A stretch of 64,000 bases of DNA from Okapia johnstoni (Eukaryota; Chordata; Mammalia; Artiodactyla; Giraffidae), in contig CM044312.1 of the NCBI GenBank assembly GCA_024291935.2, forward strand, positions 1,346,501 through 1,410,500, read 5' to 3'. Below the pieces are notes generated by a model. It was not told the origin of the DNA. It did not search any database and saw nothing but the letters and a program-made list of their open reading frames with translations. Position 1 is the first letter of the stretch; every line of letters begins with the position of its first letter. Position numbers and translations under genes: made by a program. This document shows, piece by piece, positions 33,222 to 44,489 of this stretch.

Positions 33222-33634
33222 CTGAGAGGCCACTGTAGGGTTATTACCTGGCCTCATTTCCGTATGGTTGCCTCCGGCGACAGCGCGGCCGAGGAGAGGG
33301 GGAGCGATGGGAGACAGCTGGCTAAAGGGGCCGTCAGAACACACACTCCACTGAGGAAGCCTGCCGACCTGCGCGGGGTCAGCTCGCGGAGTCCCAAAAC
33401 AATCACAGCGAACATCACTGACCGCGGATCATCAAAACCGATATAACGGGAACAAACAGCTTCAAACATTGTGGGAATCACCAAAATAGGACACAGACAT
33501 GAAGGGGGCAACGTGGAAAAATGTGTCTGCAGACTTGCTGGACTCGGAGTTGCCACAAACCTTCAGTCTGTACAAAACGCAGTATCTGTGAAGCACAGTA
33601 AAGCGAAGTGTGATGAGACGAGGCGTGCCTGCAC
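33222..33634 (-). mobile_element. Tigger1-type DNA transposon, 5' end
   Basis: The plus strand follows the reverse of Tigger1 for about 400 bp: ggccactgtagggttattac, gtcagaacacacactcc, gttgccacaaaccttcagtc, gcagtatctgtgaagcacag, then agtaaagcgaagtgtgatga and the terminal gaggcgtgcctg. It is a pogo/TcMar-family element; only the non-coding end remains. Confidence 0.82.
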
Positions 33635-33720
33635 ATGTCGACGTGGCTACAGGTGTGCGCACGTGGGTGTGTGTACACACGCTTGCAGCTGAAATATTTG
33701 AAAACAAGTAGCAAACATGA

Positions 33721-34415
33721 AAAAGTTGGCTTAAAACTCAACGTTCAGAAAACTAAGATCATGGCATCTGGTCCTATCAATTCATGGGAAATAGTTGGGG
33801 AAATAGTGACAGACTTTATTTATTTTCTTGGGCTCCAAAATCACTGCAGATGGTGACTGCAGCCATGAAATTAAAAGACCCTTCCTCCTTGGAAGAAAAG
33901 CTATGACCAAACTAGATGGCATATTACAAAGCAGAGACATTACTTCGCTAACAAAGGTCTGCCTAGTCAAGGCTATGGTTTTTCCAGTGGTCATGTATGG
34001 ATGGGAGAGTAGGACTATATAGAAAGCTGAGTGCTGAAGAATTGATGCTTTTGAACTGTGGTGTTGGAGAAGACTCTTGAGAGTCCCTTGGACTGCAAGG
34101 AGATCTAGTCAATCTATCCTAAAGGAGATCAGTCCTGGGTGTTCATTGGAAGGACTGATGTTGAAGCTGAAACTCCAATACTTTGGCCACCTCATGCGAA
34201 GAGCTGACTCACTGGAAAAGACCCTGATGCTGGGAAGGATTGGGAGCAGGAGGAGAAGGGGACGACAGAGTATGAGATGGCTGGGTAGCGTCACTGACTC
34301 CATGGACATGAGTTTGAGTAAGCTCCAGGAGTTGGTGATGGACAGGGAGGCCTGGCGTGCTGCAGTTCATGGGATCGCAAAGAGTCGGACACAACTGAGC
34401 GACTGAACTGAACTG
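33721..34415 (+). mobile_element. BovB LINE, 5' truncated, with perfect TSD
   Basis: Sense BovB from the KVGLKLN position to the (CTGAA)n tail. AGCAAACATGA flanks it exactly at 33710-33720 and 34416-34426, an 11-bp TSD. The frame is shifted near 33810 and broken again near 34010 (stop after YGWES), but 34077-34406 is open to the protein end. Confidence 0.95.
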
Positions 34416-34547
34416 AGCAAACATGACTTTTCCCTCCTAAGTACTCCATCTCCTAAAGTAACTTATGCAACCACTCTATCATTATCGCACCAAAGACAGC
34501 AGACAACTCGCTCACATCATGTAATGTTCACATTTCCCCAGTGGTCC

Positions 34548-34858
34548 CCTGTTGTTGTTCAGTCGCTAAGTCATGTCCGACTCTCTGTGACCCCATGGAC
34601 GGCAGCACACCAGGCTCCTCTGTCCTTCAACATCTCCCAGAGTTTTCTCAGATTCATGTCCATCAAGTTGGTGATGCCATCCAGCCATCTCACCCTCTGT
34701 CGTCCCCTTCTCCTTGTGCCTTCAATCTTTCCCAGCATCAGGGTCTTTTCCAGTGAGTCAGCTCTTCACATCAGGTCCAAAATGTTGGAGTTTCAGCTTC
34801 AACATTAGTCCTTCCAATGAATATTCAGAATTGGTGTCCTTTAGGATTGACTGGTTTA
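34548..34858 (-). mobile_element. BovB LINE 3' end
   Basis: Antisense terminal fragment from the gttgttgttcagtcgctaag tail to cctttaggattgactggttt. It lies 130 bases from the sense copy at 33721-34415, so the two can pair as an inverted repeat. Confidence 0.9.
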
Positions 34859-36157
34859 AAGTTGAATTGTGGAAGTTCAGATCCACGGGAGTCTCTCACA
34901 CGGCATTTGGATATTACTAGGTTGGTCCCTTCTCTAGGAGAACGGCCCACTAGGGGGTTTTCATACCTGAGGTCCTGGGAGAAGCCGAGTCTCCCCGTGT
35001 CTGCATCGGCCCACTTGCTCCCTCCAGATGTCACGCAGGCCAGCATCTCAGGGAACAATGTGACATGGGTGGTGTCTACATGGAGAAGGGTTTTGTGCAG
35101 CATGTTTTCATAGGATATTCATCCTCCTTACCCCTGCCCCTGCTCCCCGGCGGCTCAGCCAGCCCAGTCTCACCCCATGTCCTGCTTAGACCCTCATGTC
35201 AGATGAATGTTTGCTTCCCAGAGCAGGGAAGTTGCAGTCAAGACCGTGGGGCTTGGGAAGGGACCCATAAGCAGCCTGGTGGTTTGTCTCACCATGTGTG
35301 GGGTCTGGCCATGTCCACACCGCCACTGACCATGAGGGACTTGCAGTGCTAGTCCCAGGACAGCCCAAGGCCTGATGGACTTGTGGTTTGGGGTTCTCAG
35401 AAAAGCCATGAATTCTGCCAGAACTCCAGCAACACTGCCTAATTTATATATACAACACTACATTTCCTAAACATTTCTTCATGTAGTAATTGTCACAGCT
35501 GTCTTGTGAGGTCAGTGACAGTCATCTCATTTTACTGATGCAAGTGGCTTCCCAGCGACAGATAGACAGCGGCCAGCACAGGGCAGTGTCTAGCCATCAG
35601 GCAGCGTTTGTGCAACAGAGTCCCATGACCACCAACAGACTAGAGAAACAGCTTTCCAGATGGGCCCTCGGCCTGCTGTGCCTGGGTCACGCAGAGGAGC
35701 CCACAAACAAGCACCCAAGGAAGACAGCGCTCAGAGGGGCCAGGACTGCCCAGGGGGCCCCAGGGCGTCAAGGGAAGGACGTTAGAGGGCTTCAGGAGGA
35801 TGGTTAATTCTCAAGTAGCCCTGAAAGCTGGCAGGTCCACCGTTCTCTGCCGCACCCGAGTGGAGGCCAGAGGGAGGGCTGGAAAGAGAACAGAAGAGCC
35901 GGAAGCAAGTGACCTCCCACCTGCTCCACAACTTCACCTTGATTCTGGACAGACAGCCAAGTCTAGGTTCAGAAAGAAAGTTCAAAGACACTCTTCCCAA
36001 AGCTCTCCAGATTACAAAAACATTAACCTTTACAAGCTATTTGGGGTCAGGATCAGTGCATTTATTTAAAGATACATTGCTTTGCTCAAGGAGAATTGTA
36101 AGATTTGTAATATGAAACTAAAACACAGGAAAATCAGGTTTTTTTAAAAAAAGAAAT
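34859..36157. other. Mostly unique DNA with one MIR-like piece
   Basis: At 35440-35610 the plus strand (gtcacagctgtcttgtgagg, tcatctcattttactgatgc) resembles reversed MIR. The remainder has no named feature. Confidence 0.4.
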
Positions 36158-36412
36158 AGCCGCTTCCCTGGTGGCTCAGTGGTAAAGAATCTGCTTGTCA
36201 ATGCAGGAGACACCGGTTCAATCCCTGGTCCAGGAATATCTTACATGCCACGGAGCAACCAAGGCCGTGCAGCACAACTACCGAGCCTGTGCTCTGGAGC
36301 CCGTTCCCGCAATAAGAGCCACCCCAATGAGAAGCCTGCGCATCACAGCTAGAGAAGCCCGCACGGCAACAAAGACCCAGCACAGCCAAATGTAAATCAA
36401 TAAATATAAACA
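36158..36412 (+). mobile_element. CHR-type SINE, near full length
   Basis: tRNA-like head (cttccctggtggctcagtgg, ggttcaatccctggtcc), then tgctctggagcccgttcccg and agaagcccgcacggcaacaa, with an aataaat-type tail. Confidence 0.85.
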
Positions 36413-36729
36413 AACAAACCACACGCAAAAAACCTCAGCAGAAATCAGTGTAGACTTACTCTGTTCTCTGCCCCATAAATGAAAAAAAAAGAGAGAGAGA
36501 AGAACAACTTTCCCAGTGATTTGGCTATAAATTTTGTGGTAAATAGGGCAACTATTAAATTAATTCTGTGTGATAGTAGAGTGATTAGCTTTGCAAAAAA
36601 CCCTGGCCTGCAGTGTCCTCCCTGTTCCAGCCCTCGGTGGCCCAGTTTCCAGCCGTTTCCACCTGATGTCTGGGCACGGCTGGGAGCGCTCCGGCAAAGT
36701 TGGCTTGCAGACACGCCTGTGAGTCTCAA

Positions 36730-37240
36730 TTAGGCAGGAATTTTAGGAGCAACAAAAATTATGAGAGGAACGTGGCTTCATCAGTCATTTTCCTGCAGGA
36801 ACAGTGGCAATTTGAAGAGTCTTAGCACTTTGAAGGTCAAGATTAAAAACCAAGTAATTTATTACCACTGATTTAGAGATTAACATTGTGCCAATTAATC
36901 AATTACTCAATGTGACGAATTGACAATTAATTGACATTTCAGTTCCAACCTGGCAAAGCTTTCTGATTTCCATAGTGAATAATATGAAATCGCTAAATTG
37001 AAAGGTTATGAGGATTTCTTCCAAGAGCAAAGTGAAAAGGAGTTAAAAAAAGGATACATAAGAGTAATTATCCACAAAATTTTAATACAGGAAATACAGG
37101 CCATTGTTTCAGCAGTGAGCAAACTGGTATCACTGAGTGATCGGGTTTAGGCAAAAGGAGGATCTTTTACCATTGATTTAGGAAGGTTTGCCCTAGGCGT
37201 TTTGTTCTTCTGCTTTTGCAAAAACTCCTGTTGCCTTGAG
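36730..37240. promoter_or_regulatory. Candidate enhancer rich in homeodomain sites
   Basis: An AT-rich repeat-free block. TAATCAATTA at 36896-36905 is a palindromic paired-type dimer site (TAAT-N2-ATTA), and CAATTAATTG at 36924-36933 is a perfect palindrome. More ATTA/TAAT cores lie at 36842, 36855-36864, 36890 and 37066. The density is well above flanking DNA. By synteny this could act on MNX1 or UBE3C; conservation is untested. Confidence 0.42.
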
Positions 37241-38518
37241 CACTGAAGCTTGAAGCATTACAGCAGTTCACAAACAAAGGATGTTGTAAGGGGCTGGCGG
37301 GGTCGGTTTTAGGTCACCCCTCTGAACAGCCCTCACCATGTTCGCTGTAGTCAGGGCCAGACCCAAGGTCAGGACAACCACACACCAGCTGTCCAGCCAA
37401 GACCACACCGCTCCCTCTGGGGCGGAGGGCAGTGTGGCCTGTGCTGGCCTGGGAAGTCACTCAGGCACAGCGCGGGGTCAGACCGGAGGACAGCTCTGAA
37501 GGCCAGGAGCAAAGAGACACCTGGATGCTCAGCACAGAGGCGGGCCTATCCGAGAAGGTCAGGTGAGGAGGGGCAGGGACGCGCTTGAAGTTTGGGAAAG
37601 CCTGCTCTCTTCCAGGCTCCCAGGCCCCCTCCTGTCCCTGGCTGCATTTGCTCCCGGGCCTGCCTGGCAGTGACTGGCTGACCCCTTGGGCTCTGACCTT
37701 GACCTCTTCTCGGAGCCTCTCCCACAGCTTCTCCGTTCTGTGTTCCCAGTGCAGCCCAGACCCACTTCACTCTCTCGCAGGAAGAAGACTCCCTGAGGGA
37801 TATTGTCCTCCGCAACGGAAGGGAAAGCGCGGCTGCTGCTGTGGAAGCCAGCCGGCCGGAGAGGCAGCGGCCCAGACCTGAAGCTTAATTAGGTAAAGCG
37901 ACCTCTGCAGCGAAAATGATGTTCCTGATAGAAACAGCTGGAAAATAAAGTGACGAGAGACCTTTTTCAGTGTGTGCTTCAGTTAAGAGAGACCCTCCCA
38001 TCCTCACAGCGGTTATCTGAGACCCCAGGTGAAGCCCCAGCTATCAGGGTCCAACGAGCCATCCCCTACCCCACCCCTCACTCCCCAGGCACTCTGATTT
38101 TTTAAGGCTGTCGCCTTTCCCCTGATTCGCTCAGAAAAGCCAGTCAGGTTCCTGGATTGAGGGCTCAGAGAAGGAAGGATGATGCCCGGAGGTTGCAGAA
38201 TGTGCTCCAAGGTGGGTGGGCATGGCTTGGGCATAAGGGCACCCATTGCGTGTTGTCTGCAGTCTCTTGCTCTTTCTCTCTCTGCTGGATCCACAGACTG
38301 CCCTCAGGCCAGTCAGCTTCTGGTGAAGGCAGAGGTGGGGGGCTTGTGCCATCCTTAACAAGACAATCAGGACTGGAAGCTGAGGCTGAGTTTGGGGTGA
38401 GAGATGCTGGGAAAGGAGAGAAGCCCCCAGGAGAAGTCACGGTCAAGGACTCAAGAGGTCAGTTGTCGTCAGGCACGCTCAGCAACAAGAGCGAGCAACA
38501 CAGGAGGGACGGAGGCCA
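37241..38518. other. Unique sequence, no feature recognised
   Basis: No coding or repeat signal that I can support. Confidence 0.4.
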
Positions 38519-38735
38519 TGAAAGTGCTCAGTGTCAGTCACTCAGGTGTGTGTGACTCTGTGACCTCGTGGACTGTAGCCCGCCAGGCTCCTCTGTCCAT
38601 GGGATTTTCCAGGCAAGAGTATTGGAGCGGGTTGCCATTCCTGTCTCCAGCAGATCTTCCTGATTCAGGGACTAAATCCAGGTGTCCTGCCTGTTGGGCA
38701 GATTCTTTACCGTCTGAGTCACCAGGGAAGCCCCA
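38519..38735 (-). mobile_element. Bov-tA SINE
   Basis: Full-length antisense copy: gtcagtcactcaggtgtgtg at the left, gattctttaccgtctgagtc and accagggaagcccc at the right. Confidence 0.9.
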
Positions 38736-39237
38736 GAGCCTGTGAGAGTCAAGTTTATAGCAGAAGAGGAGGCTGGAACTGGCCAGAGTGGCCCCTGGCA
38801 GATACTCATCCATATCCAAGCCTACAGTGTGACCACGGCTCATCCTGCCCAAGTCACCCTGATGAGGTCCTGTATCACCAGGAAGGCAACCAGTTGCAAG
38901 TAAGAAACCAATCAGACAGTGGCCCCCATGCCTGGGGACTTGGCCTCACACTGTAAGAAGTCCTGAGGTGGGTGACCCACGCAGGTGCAGCAGCTCAAAA
39001 ATGCTGCCTGAGACTCCGTCTCTTTCTCTCTGCCCTATCCTGCCTAGTATGCAAGCTTCCAGACTCAGACTTATCACCCAGTGGTTTCAAGGTACGGGCT
39101 GCCTATCCAGAATGCATCTGCCCTCCTACCAGGCAGGAAAAAGGGAAGGGAAGAGAAGAAAGGGAAAGAAACAGAAGGAAGGAAGGAGTGCTTCCTGTGT
39201 CTGGTTAGCTGAACTTGACCAGAAATCATGCTCATAC

Positions 39238-39425
39238 ATCTCATTGGTCAGAACTGTGTCACATGGTCACCTTTACTTTCCCAGAAGTCACACCCACACA
39301 TCTCCTTACATCTCATTGGTTAGAACTATGTCACATGGCCACATAAACTTTCCCAGCAGCCTCCTGCATACCTCTACTCACACTCCATTGGTCAGAATTG
39401 TGTCACATGGCCACCACAGTTTCAA
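39238..39425. repeat. 71-72-bp tandem repeat, about 2.6 copies
   Basis: Units start at 39238, 39309 and 39381. Each opens with ATTGGT(C/T)AGAA(C/T)TGTGTCACATGG variants. ATTGG is a reversed CCAAT box, so each unit carries an NF-Y-type motif. The unit resembles an old interspersed repeat I cannot name. A purine-rich stretch (ggaaa/gaagg words) lies at 39125-39190. Confidence 0.75.
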
Positions 39426-39492
39426 GAGAGGTTTTGGAGCACTAGTGTTTTTGTTGGACACATTTCCCCTCCTCCAAATTCAGAGTTCTTTT

Positions 39493-39679
39493 TTTTTTAA
39501 ATTAATTAATTAATTTGGCTGCGTCAGGTCTTAGGTATGGTATTCGGGCTTATCTCTAGTTGTGGCGTGGACTCAGTTGTTTTAAGGCACATGAGATCTC
39601 AGTTCCCCGACCAGGGATCGAACCTGTGTCCCTTGTATTGGAACTTGGATTTTTAACCACTGGACTAGGTGAAGTCCCT
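39493..39679 (-). mobile_element. CHR-type SINE with perfect TSD
   Basis: Antisense: T-rich tail, ttggctgcgtcaggtcttag, accagggatcgaacctgtgt, accactggactagg. CAGAGTTCTTTT is repeated at 39481-39492 and 39680-39691, a 12-bp TSD. Confidence 0.88.
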
Positions 39680-39691
39680 CAGAGTTCTTTT

Positions 39692-40129
39692 CGTGAGTAA
39701 AGACCCGGGCCTTAAGTGAAAGTGTCCGACTGGTATTAAAGAGTCTGGTAAAATCTTGGGGGAAGGTGGGAGGCCAGTTGGGCAGAGAAGAGGCATGCAA
39801 ACACAGCATGTAGCATGTCACCACAGGTCCTCTGTTCAGGGTATGAAAGATCTCAGTCATGCCCACCACAGACTGTGACCTGGAAATTATGTCTCCACGG
39901 GGACACTTAGCTTCTGGACCAAATTGTTCTTTAAGCAAATTAGAGATGGAGGCCAATTGCATCATTTCTCTTAATTAGCAAACCAATCTCTTTCAGAGGC
40001 TGAGAGTCCAAAAATGAAATCTGTCATCCCGAGTTCTCTGTCAGCTCACTCTCCAAGCAAAAAGGGAGAGGTATGGATGGGATGTACCCTCCCAGCCCAC
40101 CAGCAAAGATGGGGAGCGGAGGAGAGCAT
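39692..40129. other. Unique sequence, no feature recognised
   Basis: No repeat or gene recognised. Confidence 0.4.
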
Positions 40130-40420
40130 TAGCATTTAAGTGGCCTGTTAATGTCTGGAAGCCTAAACAGTCACAGAGCAGCAATAAAGGAGCTCTGCAA
40201 ATGTTGCTGGAGAATGTCCATAAAGAGGATATGATGAGAGGGACTGCCCAGCTGTGCAAGGATAACAGAGTTAATGTATCACTTCTTTTATTATTTGATC
40301 ATCTTTCACTAATCGCTGGCAGCGTGCCTGCAGAGCTGGTTCCATGGAAAGGGCTTTTAGTTAAATGTCTTAAATGAAACGGCCACTTAGAACCTGCGAA
40401 CAAGGTTGAACCAAGGTTCA
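40130..40420. promoter_or_regulatory. Candidate conserved noncoding element
   Basis: A repeat-free block with a POU-like TGCAAATG (40197-40204), gagttaatgtatc, ttatttgatcatctttc (TCF/LEF- and GATA-like words) and tcactaatcgctgg. Function is inference from composition only. Confidence 0.3.
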
Positions 40421-40584
40421 CTTGACTTCAGTAAATCTTCTCTGAAGGGTGCAGGGGAGGGAGGAAAGGGATTCATTCTGGGACAACCTAGCAGTGCTTG
40501 TCTTTAGCCTCCCCACAGCTGCTTGGAGCTGACTGTCTCAAGTTTGGAAGCACAAAGGTGTGATTTTATTTTTGAAAGAAGGCC

Positions 40585-40680
40585 GTGTCTACCATCTGCT
40601 GCCACTGATCTGCTGTGTGACCCTGAAGAAGTGACTTTCAGTCTCTGAACCTCAATTTTCTCACTCTGCAAAGACTTTTC
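40585..40680 (+). repeat. MIR SINE
   Basis: tctgctgtgtgaccctgaag, gtgactttcagtctctgaac and ctcaattttctcactctgca match the MIR core in sense. 40421-40584 is unrecognised. Confidence 0.75.
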
Positions 40681-40730
40681 CTGACACCAAGTTCATTACC
40701 TAGATATTTCAGGGTCAGCAGGTCATATAT

Positions 40731-40948
40731 TGGGTTTCCCAGGTGGCACTAGTGCTAAAGAACCCGCCTGCTAATGCAGGAGCCTCAGGAGGCATGGATT
40801 TGATCTCTGGGTCGGGAAGATCCCCTGGAGGAGGGCAGGGTCACCCACTCCAGTATTCTTGCCTGGAGAATCACATGGACAGAGGAGTCTGATGGACTTC
40901 AGTCCGTAGGGTCCCAAAGAGTCGGACATGACTGAAGTGACTTAGCGC
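40731..40948 (+). mobile_element. Bov-tA SINE
   Basis: Sense copy from gggtttcccaggtggcacta to gacatgactgaagtgact. TSD: CAGGTCATAT (40719-40728) and CAGGCCATAT (40949-40958), one mismatch. 40959-41099 has no feature. Confidence 0.9.
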
Positions 40949-41099
40949 CAGGCCATATGTTAATTAATGGAGAGGGTGGTGAGGTTGAGGAGAGGAGTGT
41001 GACCCAAAACCAAAGATGGCCCCAGAAAGGGGATGCCCACTGCTTAGGCCTGCTCAGGGGCCCCAGACATGTGAGTGTGCTTCCCTCCTTAAAGCCCCA

Positions 41100-41183
41100 G
41101 CTTCCTTCGCAGTGCCAGGCGTCCCACCACCTCCCTGTAGAGCTTCCTTCATGGCGTCCGGTGGCCCACCACCTCCCTGTAGA
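41100..41183. repeat. 42-bp tandem duplication
   Basis: GCTTCCTTC...CCCACCACCTCCCTGTAGA occurs at 41100-41141 and 41142-41183. The ends are identical and the middle 14 bases diverge. 41184-41763 has no other recognised feature. Confidence 0.75.
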
Positions 41184-41763
41184 CAGTAGAGCACCGAGGG
41201 AGGAGGCGTTCCCAGTGCCAAGGTGCTCCTGCCCGACGGGCCTCCTTTTCCTGACCGTCTGGGGAAAAAGCATGAAAACGCCACCAGCTCCTGATTTCAG
41301 CAGCATGGCTCTCCTGTCTTCTTGCACATCTTAGACACAGCTGCCCCTCACTCAAAGCGAGCACTTCTGAAGCCTGGCCTGAGTGCCTTGTACCGCAAGG
41401 GCAACCGCACAAGCCATGGCTGCCCAGATGCGGCATCAGGAGGTGAAGGGAGGGGCAGGGCTGGGCTGCTTCTGGGACTGACTTTCCCAGGCTTGACCTC
41501 AGGTCAGCTGACCATTTCCACTCGAGGGTCCCATTCATACCCCCAAACCACCAGGTCCCAAGCTGAATAAATCAACTTCCTCCTAAACTAACCCTCCTGC
41601 ACACATTCCTGTTTCTTTCAGTGGCTCTGTAGCTTTCTTCTTCTCCAGCCCTTTGTGCGCCCCCTAAACTCTGGCCTGGGTTCAACCCCCAATCCCATCT
41701 AGGCACAAAACTACCCGACTGTAAGCTAGTATAGACATGGCCAAGTTTTGATGCCAATAGGTA

Positions 41764-42005
41764 ACTCCAATACTTTGGCCACCTGATGCGAAGAGCTGAC
41801 TCATCTGAAAAGACCCCGATGCTGGGAAAGATTGAGGGCAGGAGGAGAAGGGGCTGACAGAGGATGAGATGGTTGGATGGCATCACTGACTCAATGGACA
41901 TGGGTTTGGGTGGACTCTGGGAGTTGGTGATGGACAGGGAAGCCTGGCGTGCTGCGGTTCATGGGGTCGCAGAGAATCGGACATGACTGAACTGAACTGA
42001 ACTGA
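41764..42005 (+). mobile_element. BovB LINE 3' end
   Basis: Sense terminal 240 bases from actccaatactttggccacc to the CTGAA-type tail. Confidence 0.9.
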
Positions 42006-42224
42006 GGTGCACAACAATTCGTGAAATTTAACTGGAATGAATGACTCCCTCCTGGGTTAGACTCTGCCCTGGTACCACTTCCATTCCCTTACCCTAAGTC
42101 AAGGTCTTGGTAAAAGAGACTGCACCCTTCCCAGTCACCGTTTATCTTTATTGTCGGATTTTATTCCGTTAATAACAACAGTTTTGCTATCTGAAATCAT
42201 CTTGTGCATTTATCGACTTGTGCA

Positions 42225-42362
42225 CCATGCGTCTTCCCCAAGTAGAGTATACATTTCATGACAGCAGAGACCTTGTCTGTCCTGTCCCTCCCTGTGTTCG
42301 CAGGGCCAAGCATGGGGCCTGGAGGATCACAGGAGTTTGATAAACACTTGCTGAGTTAATGG
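42225..42362 (+). repeat. L2 LINE 3' end
   Basis: gagaccttgtctgtcctgtc, gcagggccaagcatggggcc and gtttgataaacacttgctga follow the L2 3' end in sense. 42006-42224 and 42363-42799 show nothing else. Confidence 0.75.
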
Positions 42363-42799
42363 ACTTGTCCCATTTCCTTTAATATTCCTCCTCAATCCGC
42401 ACTGCTCACCACTGCCAAGTCAGACTTCCCACTTGTCGCCCGCTGCTTAGACACATGCGGTGCCCCGCCACGGCCAGGGGACAGGGGCTCCAGCTCAGCC
42501 TTCCTCACCACCCGCGCGGCCCCTCCGAGCTGACCTTCCCCCTAAGCTTCTCATGCACACGGCCAAACCGTCCAGGAAGTACACACGCCTGGCCCATCCC
42601 ACGTGCTCTGGTTAGAACTCTTGTTGGCAAGTAATAGCAAGCGCCCGGAGCTGATCCGGAAGGTGATAGTTTCAGTTTTGCCGGACGAGAGGAGTCAGGG
42701 AGACGGAAGGGGTGACGGACGCACAGCAAAGTGAAGGGACGTAACGTCACTGAGCTGTGCGCTCACAAATGGTAAAGATGGTCAGTTCATGTTACAGGG

Positions 42800-43018
42800 A
42801 CTCTGACCACCTGGTGCAAGAGTCAGCCCATCAGAGAAGACCCTGATGCTGGGAAGATTGAGGGCAGGAGGAGCAGAGATGGTTGGATGGCATCGCCGAC
42901 TCAATGGACATGAGTTTGAGCAAGCTCCAGGAGATGGTGAAGGACAGGGAAGCCTGGCGTGCTGCAGTCCAGGAGGTCACAAAGAGTTGGACACGATTTA
43001 GCAGTTGAGCACAACAAT
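42800..43018 (+). mobile_element. BovB LINE 3' end
   Basis: gactctgaccacctggtgca to gagttggacacgatttagca, then the cacaacaat tail. It has an internal deletion relative to other copies (gcaggaggagcagagatggt). Confidence 0.85.
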
Positions 43019-44093
43019 CTAAAAAAAAGCAGGGTAGGATTTAATATGATGATAATAAGGTTGTAGTGGTGCCTGAGTTAACTGTGGAGAGAGAAGCCTG
43101 TCCTGGCAGGGATGAAACTCGAGAGGAAAAACACCTGGGCCTCCACACACCCCACTTCTGCTCCCTTCTCTGGGTTGGTGTCGGTCACTCAGTGCCTGTA
43201 ACAGCACCGAGACAATCCAGGTTCAAGGCTCAACCCGCGAGGACTGACAGCTGCTGAGTCTCAGTCCCCTGTCCCTGGAGCAGAGAACCTGCATGGCTCA
43301 GGCTGGGTCAGGGTTTAGCTCCCCCGAAGTCAGTGGTGACACACAGATGTAGCTCTGGGGTCCTCCTCCGTGACCTTGCTTTAGAGAGATGGCAGTTCTC
43401 CATGAGTGGAAATCATTACGAAAAGGGAGACCACCCCACAGGGGCTCACGCCTCACCTTAGATTCAACTCAGGGAAGATTTTCTGGAGGAAGCAGAATTT
43501 AATCCAAAATCTGAAAAATAAAGAGGCCTGATTTGAGTAGAAATGGAACAGAGAGAGGAATTCTATCCTGGGACTGGTGTGCAGAAGCCTTGAGATGGTG
43601 TATCAGTGAGTTTGACCACAAAGGATAGAAAGTCCAGAATAATGGCGGCCCCCACCTCTTGATTCAAGAGGATGCTTGAGTTCCAGCCATCGTGTCTATA
43701 TTCCAGGAAGAAGGATGAGGCAAGGGGCCCATCTCTTCCATTAAGCGTCCACTTCAGACACCACTTCTGCTTACAAAGCACTGACTGGAACCTAGTCACA
43801 CAACCACTAGAGGTAGGGAAGGCTGAAAAAGGCCATCTTTATTCTGGGTGGATATATGTTAATAGGAAGCTAAGAGCTGGGGATTCTATTGTCAGAGAAG
43901 AGACACGGATCCTGGGAGAAGTCTAGCAGCCTCCACTGAAGATGGGCTAGAGCACGGCTCTTTCCAGGAAACGGGAAAGCATGGCATGAGGAATATAAAG
44001 ATTGAGCGGGGGCGGGGGGGGCTTTCATTGACTTTAGAAGGTTGTCCACAGCTTTTAGTTGCTGCTTATTTATCACTGTCCATGTGTGTCCTT
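43019..44093. other. Unique sequence, no feature recognised
   Basis: No repeat or gene that I can support; a G run lies at 44008-44020. Confidence 0.4.
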
Positions 44094-44302
44094 GTGTGCT
44101 CAGTCGTGTCCAACTCTCTGCGACCCCACGACTGTGGCCCTCCAGGTTTCTCTGTCCATGGGATGTTCCAGGCAAGAATACTGGAGTGGGTTGCATTTCC
44201 TAACTCCAGGGGATCTTCTCAACCCAGGGATTGAACCTGCGTCTCCTGCGTCTCCCGCATTGGCAGGTGGATTCTTTACCAATGCACCACCTCGGAAGCC
44301 CC
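44094..44302 (-). mobile_element. Bov-tA SINE
   Basis: Antisense full-length copy: gctcagtcgtgtccaactct to ggattctttaccaatgcacc and ggaagcccc. Confidence 0.9.
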
Positions 44303-44334
44303 TCTTTGTCCATGGGCCCAGCCTATTTGAAAAT

Positions 44335-44468
44335 AAATAATTTATTTATTTGGCTGTGCTGGGTCTTAGTTGTGTCATGTGAGATCCAGCTCCCTGATTG
44401 GGAATGGAACCCAGGCCCCCTGCATTGGGAGCTCAGAGTCTCAGCTACTGGACCATCAGGAAAGTCTG
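44335..44468 (-). mobile_element. tRNA-derived SINE of the CHR group with TSD
   Basis: tttatttatttggctgtgct, gggtcttagttgtgtcatgt and ctactggaccatcaggaaag. GGCCCAGCCTATTTGAAAA-like sequence flanks it (about 44317-44334 and 44470-44490, the right copy with extra T). Confidence 0.85.
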
Positions 44469-44489
44469 AGGCCCAGCCTATTTTTTGAA

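Noticed and set aside
39125..39430. CRISPR-like array (regular repeats with spacers)
   Set aside because: Only about 2.6 diverged 71-bp tandem units in mammalian DNA; no direct repeat/spacer architecture and no cas genes.
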